A DNA stretch of 64,000 nt. It comes from Vigna angularis. Taxonomy: Eukaryota > Streptophyta > Magnoliopsida > Fabales > Fabaceae. The stretch spans positions 36,044,001 to 36,108,000 of the forward strand of contig NC_068975.1 in NCBI RefSeq assembly GCF_016808095.1, written 5' to 3'. Each line of letters begins with the position of its first letter. Position 1 is the first letter of the stretch. A program made the position numbers and the translations under genes. This document shows positions 26,101 to 37,821 of this stretch, one piece after another. A model generated the notes under the pieces. That model saw only the letters and a program-made list of their open reading frames with translations, did no database searches and was not told the DNA's origin.

Positions 26101-26165
<65 letters not shown>
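25574..26165. repeat. TA microsatellite split by a MITE
   Basis: TA dinucleotide runs at about 25574-25612 and 26103-26165 flank the MITE at 25613-26102 on both sides without other sequence. They appear to be one tract divided by the insertion. Confidence 0.85.
25613..26102. mobile_element. Long-TIR MITE, Mutator-like ends, 490 bp
   Basis: Ends are GGGTTTGCTAACGCGC and its inverse. The two arms match over roughly 180 bp each (including ATATATCATGGATTCTAAG and ACCTCTCTCATTCCTCTC with their inverted partners), leaving a short centre. The GGG start and long TIRs fit a non-autonomous Mutator-like element. It sits inside a TA repeat, so the target duplication cannot be read uniquely, although 8 or 10 bp of ATAT would agree. 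Non-coding. Confidence 0.75.
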
Positions 26166-26172
<7 letters not shown>

Positions 26173-27614
26173 GTAAGATATAAAGATTACAATTATATTT
26201 TTAACCTTTCTTTCATTTTAGTTATAATTTTTAAAATTTGAAGATAATATTTTATTTTTCTAATTATACTCTTAATTTAAGTAGTATGGAGAGAAACAAA
26301 TTAGTTATAATTAATTATACTCTTTTAGGTTATGGTTTAACAAATATTGATTTTGTGTGGATTTTGTTTTGGTTTGCAACTTTATCAAAGTCTGAGTGAG
26401 ACTCAAGTATTCTGATGTACGGAGGTCCAGCAACTTGAATTTCACAAGACACTTCACGCTGCTTTTAAGCTAAAACTATAGTTTTTGAAAGCTTTTCTAA
26501 GCAAATTGGATGTTGGTGGGTCACAAAGCAAAATTAGTTGGAATAAGTAGAATTTAAAACCATACTTCCTTGTGACATATAATGATATACCCAAAGTCAA
26601 TTTTGAGACCAAGTTTTCAAACATTATTTGTTTCAAAAACAACACTTCTAGTATTCATCATCTGAACAACCTAAGTTTCTCGCAATTAGAAAATTTGAAA
26701 TATGGGAACAGCGATAGTGACGGATGAACTAACAACTGAAGAGAGCTCCTGTTTTCAAAATTGGAGAGAGGAATAAGAAAGAAATCGTATAAATTGTAAA
26801 TTATTTAACTAAACTAGAAAGGAAGCTAAATTTTTGGTTGTAAAATCGTTTTAATAAATACGTGTGCGCGCATTCCCGCACGCATGTTTTATGTATCATT
26901 TATGTGTTTATAATGAATCCTGAGACATCCCCACCTGATAAAGTACTGTGAGCTAAACTAAACTAATAGAAGGAAGAAAAGAGGATGAAAATAATTGTTG
27001 TCTAAAGCATAGAACATGGCATGGGTTTATAGTAAAAAGAGGAAGAAGAAAACAGAAGAAAAATGAGTAAAAGAGTGGAAAAAAAGGCACTGATGGCCCC
27101 TCTTAACCGCAGATTAAGGCCAAAGCGCCAAACACTACATTCAAATCTCATCTTATTTTACCACTTACGTACAAACATGTCATTACCCAAATAAAGTATC
27201 ACAAATCGTAAAGCCAAAGTTGTTTTCAACCAGAACAGAATCATTATTTATTCTTTATTATTATAAACCAGTACTAATCATATATCATATGTATTGACAG
27301 TGTAAATGTATTTTTATACTACTAATGATTTGGTTAAAATAATTGATTAAAATGGAACGTTATCTTTATTCCATTTGCTGGGTCCTAGATTGTAACGCAA
27401 GGGTAGTTTGTTCATTTTACAAAGATACAATCCATGACATGTAATGCCAACCAAGAACATAGAAATTCTATCCGCTGTCCTGTCTGGCTCCCACTTCCAA
27501 TCATAGTGTTCAGACACTATGTTTGTGTGGTGATGCCTTAAAAACCCTGTTAAAACCTCAAGCACCGAACTTCTCACTCAAAACCTTCCTCCTTCCCCAC
27601 TCATTCTTCTCAAC
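26166..27614. other. Spacer upstream of the DUF538 gene
   Basis: AT-rich DNA with a poly-purine stretch near 26980-27090 and the DUF538 promoter at its right end. The minus-strand ORFs (26454-26645, 27347-27577) lack family features and are not supported. Confidence 0.45.
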
Positions 27615-28368
27615 ATGTCTCTGCCACACAGATCTTTAGAGGCCACCTTTCTTGCTTTTGTTCTTCTTTCTTTCTCACTGGCTGCTGCTGCTGCAGCAGC
27701 ATATTCTTCTATTCATGAGCTTCTCCGAAGCCATGGCCTACCAGCCGGGCTCTTCCCAGAGAGTGTAAAGTCATACAATTTGGACCAAAGGGGTCGTTTG
27801 GAGGTGAACCTGGATGCTCCTTGCCTCGCCAAGTACGAAACGAGAGTGCTCTTTGAAACGGTGGTTCGAGCTAATCTTAGTTTTGGTCAGCTCAAGGGTT
27901 TGGAGGGTCTTTCTCAGGAAGAGCTTTTCCTATGGTTGCCTGTGAAGGATATCATCGTCAACGATCCATCTTCTGGTCTCATTCTCATTGATATTGGTCT
28001 TGCACATAAACAGCTCTCTCTTTCTCTCTTTGAAGATCCCCCAGTTTGTAGATCCCAAGGTACTGTTTTTCTCATTTTGAACAGCTGTTACCTATTAATC
28101 ATGACCTGTCTTCAATTCCTTTCAACTCTGAACCTTTCAATTATGGGGTTTGAATAGGAATCATAGTGGAAAACCACATGCATGCCATTTTCTTCTCACT
28201 CATTATTACTTTCCAGCCTGTCAAATGATCATTGGGTGTATTTCAATCCTCATTATTTTCTTCTTCTAGATTTCCTCCCCTTTTGAACTCAAAAATTGAA
28301 TGTTGGGTGCAGGTCTTTCACTAAATATTGGGGGAAGGAAGAGCATTGGATTTCAAGATCAGAGATGA
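27615..28368 (+). CDS. DUF538 family secreted protein, 2 exons, 166 aa
   Basis: Exons 27615-28059 and 28313-28368; the intron starts GTACTG and ends GTGCAG, phase 1, giving 167 codons with TGA. The N-terminus has a classic signal peptide (hydrophobic LAFVLLSFSLAAAAAAA, residues about 13-29), so the protein is probably secreted or apoplastic. The mature part carries DUF538 features: IHELLRSHGLPAGLFPESVKSY (about residues 32-53), then LDAPCLAKYETRVLFE, LEGLSQEELFLWLPVKDI and a Cys near the end (PPVC). The family is plant-specific; some members (SVB) affect trichome size and stress responses, but the biochemical activity is not established. Length is typical. The second exon is short and is supported by splice signals and phase rather than by recognised homology. 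Confidence 0.85.
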
Positions 28369-29580
28369 AGGATTGCTTGTTTATCTGAAAAAAGATGGTT
28401 TCTTCTTTCCTCTTTACAATTTTGTTTTGTTTTTCCCTTCTTTTTTTCCTTTACAAATAAATATATGGTGCAATGTGCATAGATCCTGAGAGTTGTGATT
28501 ATTAAATTAGAAATCAGTCAACGGAAAAAAGAGAAACTGATAGGCGGTGTTTATTGTAAAAAATCTTTATGCAATTTTGTTTGCCGCAATTTTTCTTCTT
28601 CTAATGTGCAAGAAAAGTTTTTTGATATTGTCATACCATATCATTTCTTCCTTTCTTTTCCTTTTACTTTGCTGAAAGGGGTGTTATTCTTTCAAAGAAA
28701 AAGGCTTCCTGATCCTATGTTGAAGATATCCACAGAATCTGCTAACATTGACTGTTGTTACTAAATTTGTCTCTCAAATTTGAGTAAAAATGACACCTTG
28801 GCATTTTAGAGACAAAATTGAAGGCTAAGGTGATGTTCACATTACCACTACATAAAGATCATAAATCAAACTGAAACAGAAAAGGAAGAAAATTGGGGTT
28901 TTAATCTGCTTAATTGGTTTGAATTTATTTAGTGTATCTTTCTTAATTGCTATAAAGCCTGAAAAATAAGGAGAACTTGTTTGGCCAGATTTAGATATTC
29001 TATATAATGTTCCTCTCTCCTCATCAGCATTGGAAATCTATCTCCATTTTGATGTACAACAAAATATATGAGCAGAAAATGGACAATTGTAGCTGTCTTT
29101 TATTTTATGATTCAAGTAAACACAGCCTTTTGAGGTTCTTGTCTATGTATATATCCCTTCTTCCCAGCATCCCTTATGTAATAACAGTACACGGATTGTT
29201 CATAAGGAGAATATTCTTTTTCTTTGGTCATTTAGTCTTTATAACATTTGCTTAATCTTCAAGTAGAACAAAGGTAAACTAAAAACATAAAAGAACATGT
29301 AAAAAGAAGTTATAGGAGGAAGATTAATTTCACTAAAAAAATAGGAGCTGACACTATATGCTCATTCAAATTTACTGATTTTATTTGATTGTAACAGTTT
29401 TTTAGAAGAAAAAAAACACTACATATAATGGGAGAGGTGGAATGGATGTGCATTATTCATTCATATAACAAAAAGAAATATATATCTTATTTCCAGTAAT
29501 AGTGTAATCATTATATAGAAAAATAAAAAGTCCTTTTCAAATTCTTTCTATGTAATTGATAAAAGTCCATTGCAACTTCT
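28369..29580. other. Spacer between DUF538 and DYT1-like copy A
   Basis: Probable DUF538 3' UTR, then AT-rich DNA. ORFs at 28495-28764 and 29007-29255 have no family signature. Confidence 0.45.
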
Positions 29581-30587
29581 CTACATGTCATTGATAATAT
29601 CTTGCAACAAATCCTTGATTTGATTAATTTCAAGTCTTTCTCCATTTTTTCCCTGAACAATCATCAAAGTGAATATTATATTATCATATTGTCAAGTTTG
29701 TGAAGTAAGCATGAACAACTACATATTCATAATAGTGAAAAGATAAATCACATTTCATCTTAAGTCTCTTATGAATTTGATAAATAACTGTAGTAAAAAG
29801 GTCTCATTATTATCATTCTCAGAATCACCTGTATGCAGCTTGTAATCAGAAATGCTCCTTTTGTGGTAGTCAGGTTAGTGTCCATGAGCTCAATGCCGAA
29901 GTAATTGAGTGTCTCCATCAGCTTGCTGAAACTTCCTCTCTTTTTCTCAATGATGATCTTGACCCAGAACTTATTTTCATCTATTTGTGCCACAGTGACC
30001 TCTTCCTGCAGAAAATAAGAGTGCTAACATTGGTAGTTAAGCTATTCATTCTTCTAAGGAACTATCTTAGTTATAACTGACCTGTATCCCCCAATTCTTC
30101 ATATCTTCCACAGCTTCAATTTCATCTATTTTTGTCTCAGTTGTTTCCTCTGAAGTTGCTTCCATTTGGTGAAGTTGTTGGCTGAGACTCTGAACTTCAT
30201 CTTGAAACTTCTCAATGTAGGTGATAGCATCTACAATAATTGTTCCTCTATTCATCTAAAACAAAATTTAGAGTCTATAATGAGCCTATATTCTAACAAA
30301 TTGGAAATCAAACAATGAAATTGAGTATTGAATGAACTGTTAGACAAAGAAGCTAGAAGTAAGGAAATGAAGGCTTAGATAGTTGCATTTGTGATGATAG
30401 GGTTTATAGACCGCAGCATCAAAAGCCTCCTACTGAGCTTCTCCCTCCTCCTCCTTTCAACCTCAAGGTTTTTTGATTTGAACTCTTTTGTGTTATCATC
30501 GTAGTTCCTCTTCCTACTCATCCTTTGTCTGCTACAATCATTCTCTTCCATAGTATAACACAACCAATCTTCATCTTCATGCTCCAT
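29581..30587 (-). CDS. DYT1: DYT1-like bHLH transcription factor, copy A, 4 exons, 207 aa
   Basis: Homologue of DYSFUNCTIONAL TAPETUM1, the nuclear bHLH that starts the tapetal programme for pollen development. Exons on the minus strand: 30587-30387, 30255-30082, 30005-29829, 29652-29581; phase 0 throughout, 208 codons with TAG. The 207-aa length equals that of Arabidopsis DYT1 as I recall it. The basic region is KNLEVERRRREKL (about residues 39-51), helix 1 LLMLRSINPIITN, helix 2 from MNRGTIIVDAITYIEKFQDEVQ. Exons 3-4 encode the C-terminal ACT-like dimerisation region (FWVKIIIEKK, IELMDTNLTTTKGAFLI). Oddity: the first intron begins with GC (GCAACT) where copy B has GTAATT, so it must splice as GC-AG or the gene is impaired. 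A tandem paralogue lies 1.7 kb upstream in transcriptional terms. Confidence 0.85.
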
Positions 30588-30680
30588 TTTTTGAGAAAAC
30601 AGGTCTTAAGGAATGAAGCAGAGACAGGTATAAAAGAGATTTGTTCCAAAGGTTTTGTAGATTAATATTTTGTTTGTGGC

Positions 30681-30688
30681 TATATAAG
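30681..30688 (-). promoter_or_regulatory. TATA box of DYT1-like copy A
   Basis: CTTATATA on the minus strand, about 95 bp upstream of the ATG, inside a block (GGCTATATAAGTG on the plus strand) shared with copy B. Upstream sequences of the two copies stay similar for roughly 200 bp (e.g. TTTTGAGGGTCTT, TGTTTTCTGCTTGTT). Confidence 0.6.
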
Positions 30689-32256
30689 TGTTTCTCACAG
30701 AGGCATCATGCCAGATAGAGAAAGCACATTAATGCTTGTTTTGAGGGTCTTTTCTGTGGTCCCTACTTAATTCATGTATGTTTCTTATGACAAGAGAGAA
30801 ATATATTTGTGTTTTGCTGGTTAAATGTGTTTTCTGCTTGTTGGAATCTTCTTAACAGAATGAGACTATGAACTTTGGATATTTTATTGTAATATATGCA
30901 GTTAGAAATCACATTGAAGTTCTATCTAACTTCTTTCTTTGATTTATATTTTGATAAAAAGCTTTCAAAAATAAATCTTCAGTCATTTCTTCAAAATTTC
31001 TTCCCACAACATTTACATTTTTTTAATAGGGTTTCATTTATGCATTTTTAATAAATTAAATTTTAAAAAAAATTTAAGATAAATTTAATTAATTTTTTAT
31101 TGATATCCTTATTTCCTACTTACTATTATTTCATTTATACATATCAATCATATATGCAAAGATAGTACTATAAAAAATAAGTATTTATGGTTAACAGCTT
31201 AAATGTGAATGTTATGGAGAAACAAATGCATATAAGATAAGAGAAATTAAGTGTATTAAAAAAAAAACTCACACAACCATGTCATCTAAATTTGAGTGAC
31301 TACCTATTTGTACTATGGAGCATTGGTGGAGACAGAACATAGTAAAAAGAAGAAAAAAAAAAACTTTCATGTTACACTCCTCAAATAAACTTTCCATATC
31401 CCAGTGTTTAAGTCCTTTGGTATGTGACCTTGTTGTCTGACTGAGAGTGCCACAGCACAGTTAAGTTTGCTGGTTTCTTTAGACCAAAAGGTCTTGTTTA
31501 ATATATGACATATTAATTCATATAGGAAACTGTAGTTGTTTTTGTTTCGATTGAAATATATTTAGTCTCTTGAAATATAATGATTTTATATATTAATTTT
31601 TATTTGAATTTTATTTATTTTAATCCTTAAAGCTTTAAAAAACTTGTGTACATTTAAGACTTAATAAAAACATATAATTTTTTTTTGTTAAACTTTAAAT
31701 ATAAGGACTAAAATAAATAAACTGAAAAAATCTGTATTTTTAAAGATAACAAATATAATAAAATCATTTATAGGAATTAGAAATGGATAAGATTCATAGT
31801 CTTCCGACCTCTAAACACTGTTAGCAGTAGTGTCTTCTATTAAGAATTGACAATACTATTTAACACATTCATTCGGATAGTGTCATTTAGTTTTGACAAA
31901 AAATATGGCTGGCTATGCACTTTTACTAATAATGCAATCATGGATAGAATGGATTTTAATATAATAAAAGGAAAAAAATATGTAGAGATTTTCATTGCTG
32001 AGAGTGATTGCAGAGATATCATTAATGAATAAAAAAAACTAACACATGCTGTGATCAATTTTTATTTTCTGCTGTAAAAATATTATTCATTTAGTTAGTT
32101 TTTAATGGTTAAAATGATTTTTTTCCTTCAAATTGATATTATAAATAAGAAAGAAGGAGATCAACAAGAAATTTTATAATCTATATTGAATGTTTCATGC
32201 TTAATACAGATGTAAGTGGATCATTGAACAGTTCCAACCAATAAATTAAACTAGCC
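30689..32256. other. Spacer between the two DYT1-like genes
   Basis: The first 200 bp is promoter sequence of copy A, similar to that of copy B. The rest is AT-rich with no recognised gene; ORFs near 31840-32058 overlap on both strands and are chance. Confidence 0.5.
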
Positions 32257-33260
32257 CTATATGCCATTGATAATGTCTTGCAACAAATCCTTGGTTTGTT
32301 GAATTTCAAGTTTTTCACCATCTCTGTCCTGAACAATATGGAGATAACAGTTAAATAATTGAAGTGAATATTATATCATGGTTAAGATTTGGAAGGTACA
32401 TGTGGAATATTTACAGATGAACCGAAGTTCATCCTCATATGCTGAAATCATATTCATTGAAAATAAAAATAAGCAAGTTTGCCATCTTATCTTATCACCT
32501 GTATACAGCTTGAAATAAGAAATGCTCCTTTTGTGGTTGTGAGATTGGTGTCTATGAGTTCAATGCTGAAATTATTGAGAGCTTCCATCAATTTTCTGAA
32601 TCTTCCTTTTCTCTTCTCAATGATGATCTTAACCCAGAGTTTATTTCCGTCTATTTGTGCCACCCTAACTTCTTCCTGCAGAGAAACCAGCACAACAACA
32701 TTAACAATTAATAGTTGCATAGATTATTCATTTTTTTTTCAACCAACTAGTGTATGACCTGTATTCCCAAATCCTTCATATCTTGTGCAGCATCAATTTC
32801 ATCTGTTGTGTTTCCTGTTTCCTCTGAAGTTGTTTCCATTTGGTGAAGCTCTTGACTGAGACTCTGGACTTTGTCTTGAAGCTTCTCAATGTAGGTGATA
32901 GCATCTTCAATAATTGTGGCTTTGTTCATCTAAAACCAAAATTAAAGTTTATAATCATGTTACATTGCATCCCTAGAATTGAATGAAGAATCAGATAAAG
33001 AAGAAGAATCATATAAGAAAGTGAAGAGTGTAGATAATTACATTTGTGATGATAGGCACTATAGCACGAAGCATCAAGAGTCTGCTACTGAGCTTCTCCC
33101 TCCTCCTTCTTTCCGTTTCTAGGTTCTTTGATTTGAACTCTCTGGTGCCATCATCATAGTTTCTCTTCCGACCTATCCCTTGCTTGCTAGAACCATTTTC
33201 AGTAGCAAGAGAAAACTCTTCCATAGTTACACATAACCAATCCTCATCTTCATACTCCAT
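32257..33260 (-). CDS. DYT1: DYT1-like bHLH transcription factor, copy B, 4 exons, 212 aa
   Basis: Tandem paralogue of the gene at 29581-30587. Exons: 33260-33042, 32929-32759, 32675-32499, 32328-32257; phase 0, 213 codons with TAG, all introns GT-AG. It has FKSKNLETERRRREKLSSRLLMLRAIVPIITN and MNKATIIEDAITYIEKLQDKVQ (bHLH), then the ACT-like region (LWVKIIIEKRKGRF, IELIDTNLTTTKGAFLI) and a tail DLLQDIINGI. MEYEDEDWLC aligns with the start of copy A. An in-frame upstream ATG at 33311 is rejected because it lies only about 10 bp from the TATA box. This copy has standard splice sites and helix 2 residues closer to Arabidopsis DYT1 (ATIIEDAITYI), so it is the better candidate for the functional orthologue (inference). 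Confidence 0.88.
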
Positions 33261-33321
33261 TTGTGAGGGTGCAGGATGGGTTTTGGGGAAAGGGATGTGT
33301 AAACTGAGCATGGTTGGTGGC

Positions 33322-33328
33322 TATATAA
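33322..33328 (-). promoter_or_regulatory. TATA box of DYT1-like copy B
   Basis: TTATATA on the minus strand, about 62 bp upstream of the ATG at 33260, in the conserved GGCTATATAAGTGG block. It predicts a short leader of about 35 nt. Confidence 0.6.
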
Positions 33329-34359
33329 GTGGTTTTCATAGAGGCATCATGTCAGAGAAACAGAAGAGATAGAAAGTACATTGATGCATGTTTTGAGGGT
33401 CTTCTTTCTGTGTGGTCCCAAGTTAGTTCTGGTATGTTTCTTATGACACATATGTTTGTGATAGGCTGTTCAAATGTGTTTTCTGCTTGTTAGAATCTTT
33501 CTAACTGATTTTTTTTTTTCTACAATCTTCCTAACAGCTTGAAAATGCCACTACAAATCACATTGAAGGTGTTCGTAATTTTTTTCCATTGATTATAGTC
33601 TGATAAAGGTCTCAAAAGAAAAACATATTATCTAATGAGATTGGTAAATTTACCTCAGAGACATTTTCTCCTTATTTGTACTCCGGTTGAATCCAAATGC
33701 TGCAATTGGGTTTAAAATAAATAAATGTTATGTTCTACCAAAGAGAAAATAAATCTGGGTATGTTGCGATTTGTAAGGCCCTTTGAAATTGGGCTTGCTG
33801 AATGAAAATGAAATAGCACAGTTGAGTGTAAACCCAAAGCAATGTAGAATTTGATGTTTTGAAGATTAGTACTTTATTGATTCTAACTTTTGTATTTATT
33901 GCTATCCTCATTCCATATATATTGATGGTATTGGGCTGCATTTCTACCTTAGAAAAATAACAAACCCTTATAAAAAAAATGTTTTTGAGAAAATTATGTT
34001 GGATATATATATATATTGTTAATTTAACCTCTCTAAATAACGAACTATACTCCACACTTTAATTCCTCACCATATGATGAAACGATCTAAAGAGTATAAT
34101 ATACACATGTGGGGTACTAGTAGCTTTTAATAAAATTTATTATTTATCTATAAATAAATGTCTACACCTTTATTTAACACAACAATTCTGTTCCAAAAAT
34201 TTGCACGCATTAAAAATTCATATTTTTCAAGGGTTTTCAAAAAGTAGTTTAAAATCTACCTCAATAGTTATGTCTCGTTCTTCTATTAATTGAACTGATA
34301 GTTAATGGCTAAAGTAAATTATGTCCATTTAATAAGAATTACTTATAAAGAAATAAAAA
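33329..34359. other. DYT1-like B promoter and spacer
   Basis: The first 200 bp matches the copy A promoter; after that, AT-rich DNA without a supported gene. Confidence 0.45.
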
Positions 34360-34960
34360 AATGATGTAAAAAAATTCTTTGAAACAAAAATACTGTAAAA
34401 ACAAATCACAAATTACAAGTTTAGATACACAAAAATAATTTATTTTTGGAGAATTATTTTTTCTTACTAATTATTCCGAATAAGCAGTTTATTTCTTATA
34501 ATGATGTTTTATTTTCTAGTAACATTGTGAAGAGTGTGTAAAAACACGATCTTGTTCAGTTGTGGACATGATAGAATAGTTAATGTAGATGTGTAGGGTA
34601 TTAAAATCAATTATTGGAGGGAAGAATGAAAAACATAAGGTAAAAAGGCCCACATATTAATTATTTTAACAATTAAATCAAATCCTTTATACTATGGATG
34701 AATTGATAAAGTTGGAATTAACACTACTAAGATATACCAGCAATGAGGAACAAAATATAACTAACTTTTCCAATAGCAATACATTTGACAAACTTGTCTA
34801 GTTCCTTCTTAACTAACCACAAACGAAAGATACACCATCTCTAATTATTGGTGAGTGAATGCTACTTTAACATCAAAATTTTTGTACTAACACTATTCTG
34901 ACCATAGAATCTACTTATGGCCAGAATTCCATTAACCACCATTGAGATGACTGCTGTTAC
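34360..34960. repeat. Duplicate of the TPS 3' flank
   Basis: Similar in order and orientation to about 37320-37860, the sequence downstream of and reaching into the end of the intact terpene synthase. Shared blocks include ACAAAAAT.ATTTATTTTTGG, TATAATGATGTT, CTTGTTCAG, TTATTTTAACAATTAAATCAAAT, GAATTGATAAAGTTGGAATT and AACCACAAAC. No TPS exon remains beside it. Confidence 0.65.
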
Positions 34961-35022
34961 GAAAGTGTGAAAAAGCCAGTACCTACAATTTGACTTAAAT
35001 GCTCATCCATTTTTTAAATGAT

Positions 35023-35210
35023 AATGATACTTTGATAATAATTTTTTGACAACATTTTAATACTATTTACCTGTTATTATGTGATTGGTCAATGTTAGTG
35101 TTTATGATTATTATTATTATTATTAATTGTGAAATAGTTTCGAACCAATCACATAATAACACATAAATAATGTTAAAATGTTGTAAAAAAAATATTGTCA
35201 AAGTATCATT
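35023..35210. mobile_element. Foldback MITE, about 188 bp
   Basis: Inverted arms of about 75 bp: the left begins AATGATACTTTGATAATA and continues GACAACATTTTAATAC..TGTTATTATGTGATTGGT; the right is its inverse (ACCAATCACATAATAACA..AAAGTATCATT). An ATT trinucleotide run lies in the centre. It is non-coding and lies within the duplicated TPS-flank region. Confidence 0.7.
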
Positions 35211-35589
35211 TTTTTTTTTAATTCCAACTTAGGCTCACTCACATCACATCTCTTAATTGTGCATGCAATAATGGATGTATTTAGGCATGCCAAGTTTTTC
35301 ATATCTTCTACAGAAAAAAAGTCATTATATAATATATTTATTAGATCTATTATTTTAAGTGTGATTAAATCATTATCAAATAATTTATCAATGTCTAATT
35401 CTAATTAAAATATATAATTTCAGATAAGAAATTCCCTGCATCCCTAGAATCCGCGTTAACGAGTCTGTGTCATTGCAAACCTACATTGTTGGTGGGTGAA
35501 GCTGCATTCATCCCTAGAGCTTATAATAATAATCCGCGTTAACTATATATATCTTTATTTTATTTTTTAAATTAGTTATATATAAAATT

Positions 35590-36000
35590 AAATTAGATTT
35601 AAAGTTTATCTTTAATAATAATTGAGGTTTATTTAAAGTTTATTTTTAAGATTGAAATAAAAGTGTTTTTTTCATTATTGTTTATACATTGATTATTAGG
35701 AAAAATAAATTACCAATTTTTAATCATTTATAATTATTATATATAAATTAAATTAGAATGCATTGAAAAAATCACTATTATAAATATATGGTCCTTTTAC
35801 ATCACGTAAACAGTATTAGTTCTCCAATAACATAAGTCAAAAGAAATCAGGGATTAAACAACAATCCTCTTTTTGTTGCTTTATGAAGATAGTCAGATTT
35901 CCAGATCTAATAGAAATTCCAACATATATTTTGAACCACAAATATTTTACCATACAACAATGGAATATCTTATGTTCTTTTATCGACAACTAAAACTAAA
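35590..36000. repeat. Duplicate of the TPS 5' flank
   Basis: Similar to 41400-41788, upstream of the intact terpene synthase: shared TTAAATTAGAATGCATTG, GGTCCTTTTACAT, CATATATTTTGAACCACAAA, CAACAATGGAATATCTTATG and CAACTAAAAC. In the 41-kb copy the GA microsatellite begins just after CAACTAAAAC; here ordinary sequence continues. Confidence 0.7.
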
Positions 36001-37821
36001 GGTAGTAGTCATACACAAAACTGTGACCAAAACCCAATTATTGACGAAAAGAATCTATGGACACATCTACTAAACAATGGTCATAAAAAAGAAAAAAAAA
36101 GTAGCCAATATCAAAACATGAGAGTGATAATTTTGGTGTTTACTTAAATTTTTAAGTGTGGTTATATTTTGAGCCATAATTATCTAGTAAATATACATGT
36201 TATAGTAATAGACAAATAATTATCTAGTAAATATACATGTTATAGTAATAGACAAAATTTATTTAAATTAAATTTAGTGTTATTAAAACTAATAAATGAG
36301 TTATTTTTACTCATATAAATCTTATATATTTATAAAATAGACAATTTATTTAAAATAAATTTAGTGTTAGTAAAACTAATAAATGATTACTTTTACTCAT
36401 ATAAATCTTATATATCTATAAAATCTCTAATCATAAAGTAAGAATATTATAATTTATTTATTTGTAAGTGATTTGAGTCTTATTTTTTTTCGATTTTTTT
36501 AAAATCACATTTCTCTTCAAGGATTTTGTCACAGAATTTATTAGATTCTCACTTTACATCATCAATTAAAATTGTTTTATTTTTTATTAATTATTTCACT
36601 AAATTATGTCTTAATTGTATATATTTACTATTTTCATTGTAATTCTTATTTTTAGTATAATTATTGTTGATTGGTAATCATAATGTATTGATATACATGG
36701 TAATCATAATATAGTAGAAAATCTACTATATTCAATAACAATGCATTAAACTTTTTTAAGTATTTCGTAAGTCTTGTAAATGCATCTCAATATTCCTAAG
36801 ACACTAAATGTATCTACTTAGTTTACATATTGCATAAGCATTGTCTAGTTTAAGAAGTTCATTAAATGCAATAAGTTTCCAATTATCTTGACACTGAGGT
36901 TGGAAAATATATTCTTCACTATTTTTCATTACTTTAAAGTAAACATTATAGGTGATATTCACTAATTTGAAGTCATAATATCCAAACCTTTTAAGAAGTT
37001 TCTAATGTATAGTTTTTGAGATAGTAAAAATCTATCTCCATTTCTTATTATTCTAACTCCTAAAATCACGTTGATTTTACTCATATTTTTCATTTCAAAA
37101 TTAGATCCTAGAAACAACTTAGTTCACAACACAATATCAATGCATATATCAAAGATTAACATGTCATTCACGTATAAACATTTCATGACACACTCATCAT
37201 TTCTCTTCATGTATGCAGGGATGTCAAACCCATCATCTCCCCTTTTCTACTCATGTAAATATCTGACATTCATTTTTTTTCCTCAATGAACAATAAATAG
37301 CCCCAACTAAATAGAGGTTAAAAAATGATGTATTATAAATTAAAAATATTGTAAAAAATTGAAAAATATAAGTTTTGATACACAAAAATGATTTATTTTT
37401 GGGAATTTCTTTTTTTACTTTGTTATTATTCCAAACAAACCGTTTATTTATTATAATGATGTTATATATTTCTTTTTTTCTAGTAATGTTGTGAAGGGTG
37501 TACAAAAACACATTCTTGTTCAGATTGCAAGCATGTTGACATAATGGAATAATTAATATAGATGTATAGTGTCTTAAAATCAATTCCTTCAGTTACTGGA
37601 GGGAAGAAAGAAAGTAAAAAATAATGTAAGAATGTCTACTGGGATGGATCACACAGTAGACAGTCTATTATTTTAACAATTAAATCAAATACTATATAAG
37701 ATAGAAGAATTGATAAAGTTGGAATTGACATGACCTAACAAATATTACATAGCGAACCAACCACAAACAAGAGATATGACATCTCTGATTATTGGTGAAG
37801 CAAAGCATGACCATATAGAAA
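36001..37821. other. AT-rich spacer with tandem duplications and TPS 3' flank
   Basis: Contains the tandem duplications at 36176-36425, AT-rich unassigned DNA, and from about 37320 the TPS 3' flank. ORFs here (e.g. 37071-37289, 37251-37583) have no family features. Confidence 0.45.
36176..36425. repeat. Two adjacent tandem duplications (40 bp x2, about 88 bp x2)
   Basis: 36176-36255 is a perfect 40-bp unit repeated twice (TTATCTAGTAAATATACATG within it). It is followed by an imperfect unit of about 88 bp repeated twice (36251-36425, containing AAACTAATAAATGA and CTCATATAAATCTTATATAT). Such clustered slippage-type duplications are usual in AT-rich DNA. Confidence 0.85.

Noticed and set aside
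27347..27577. Minus-strand ORF upstream of the DUF538 gene
   Set aside because: Overlaps the likely promoter of the DUF538 gene and has no family signature.
33258..33311. Upstream in-frame ATG extending DYT1-like copy B by 17 residues
   Set aside because: It lies about 10 bp from the TATA box, so it would precede the transcript start; the paralogue begins at the downstream Met.
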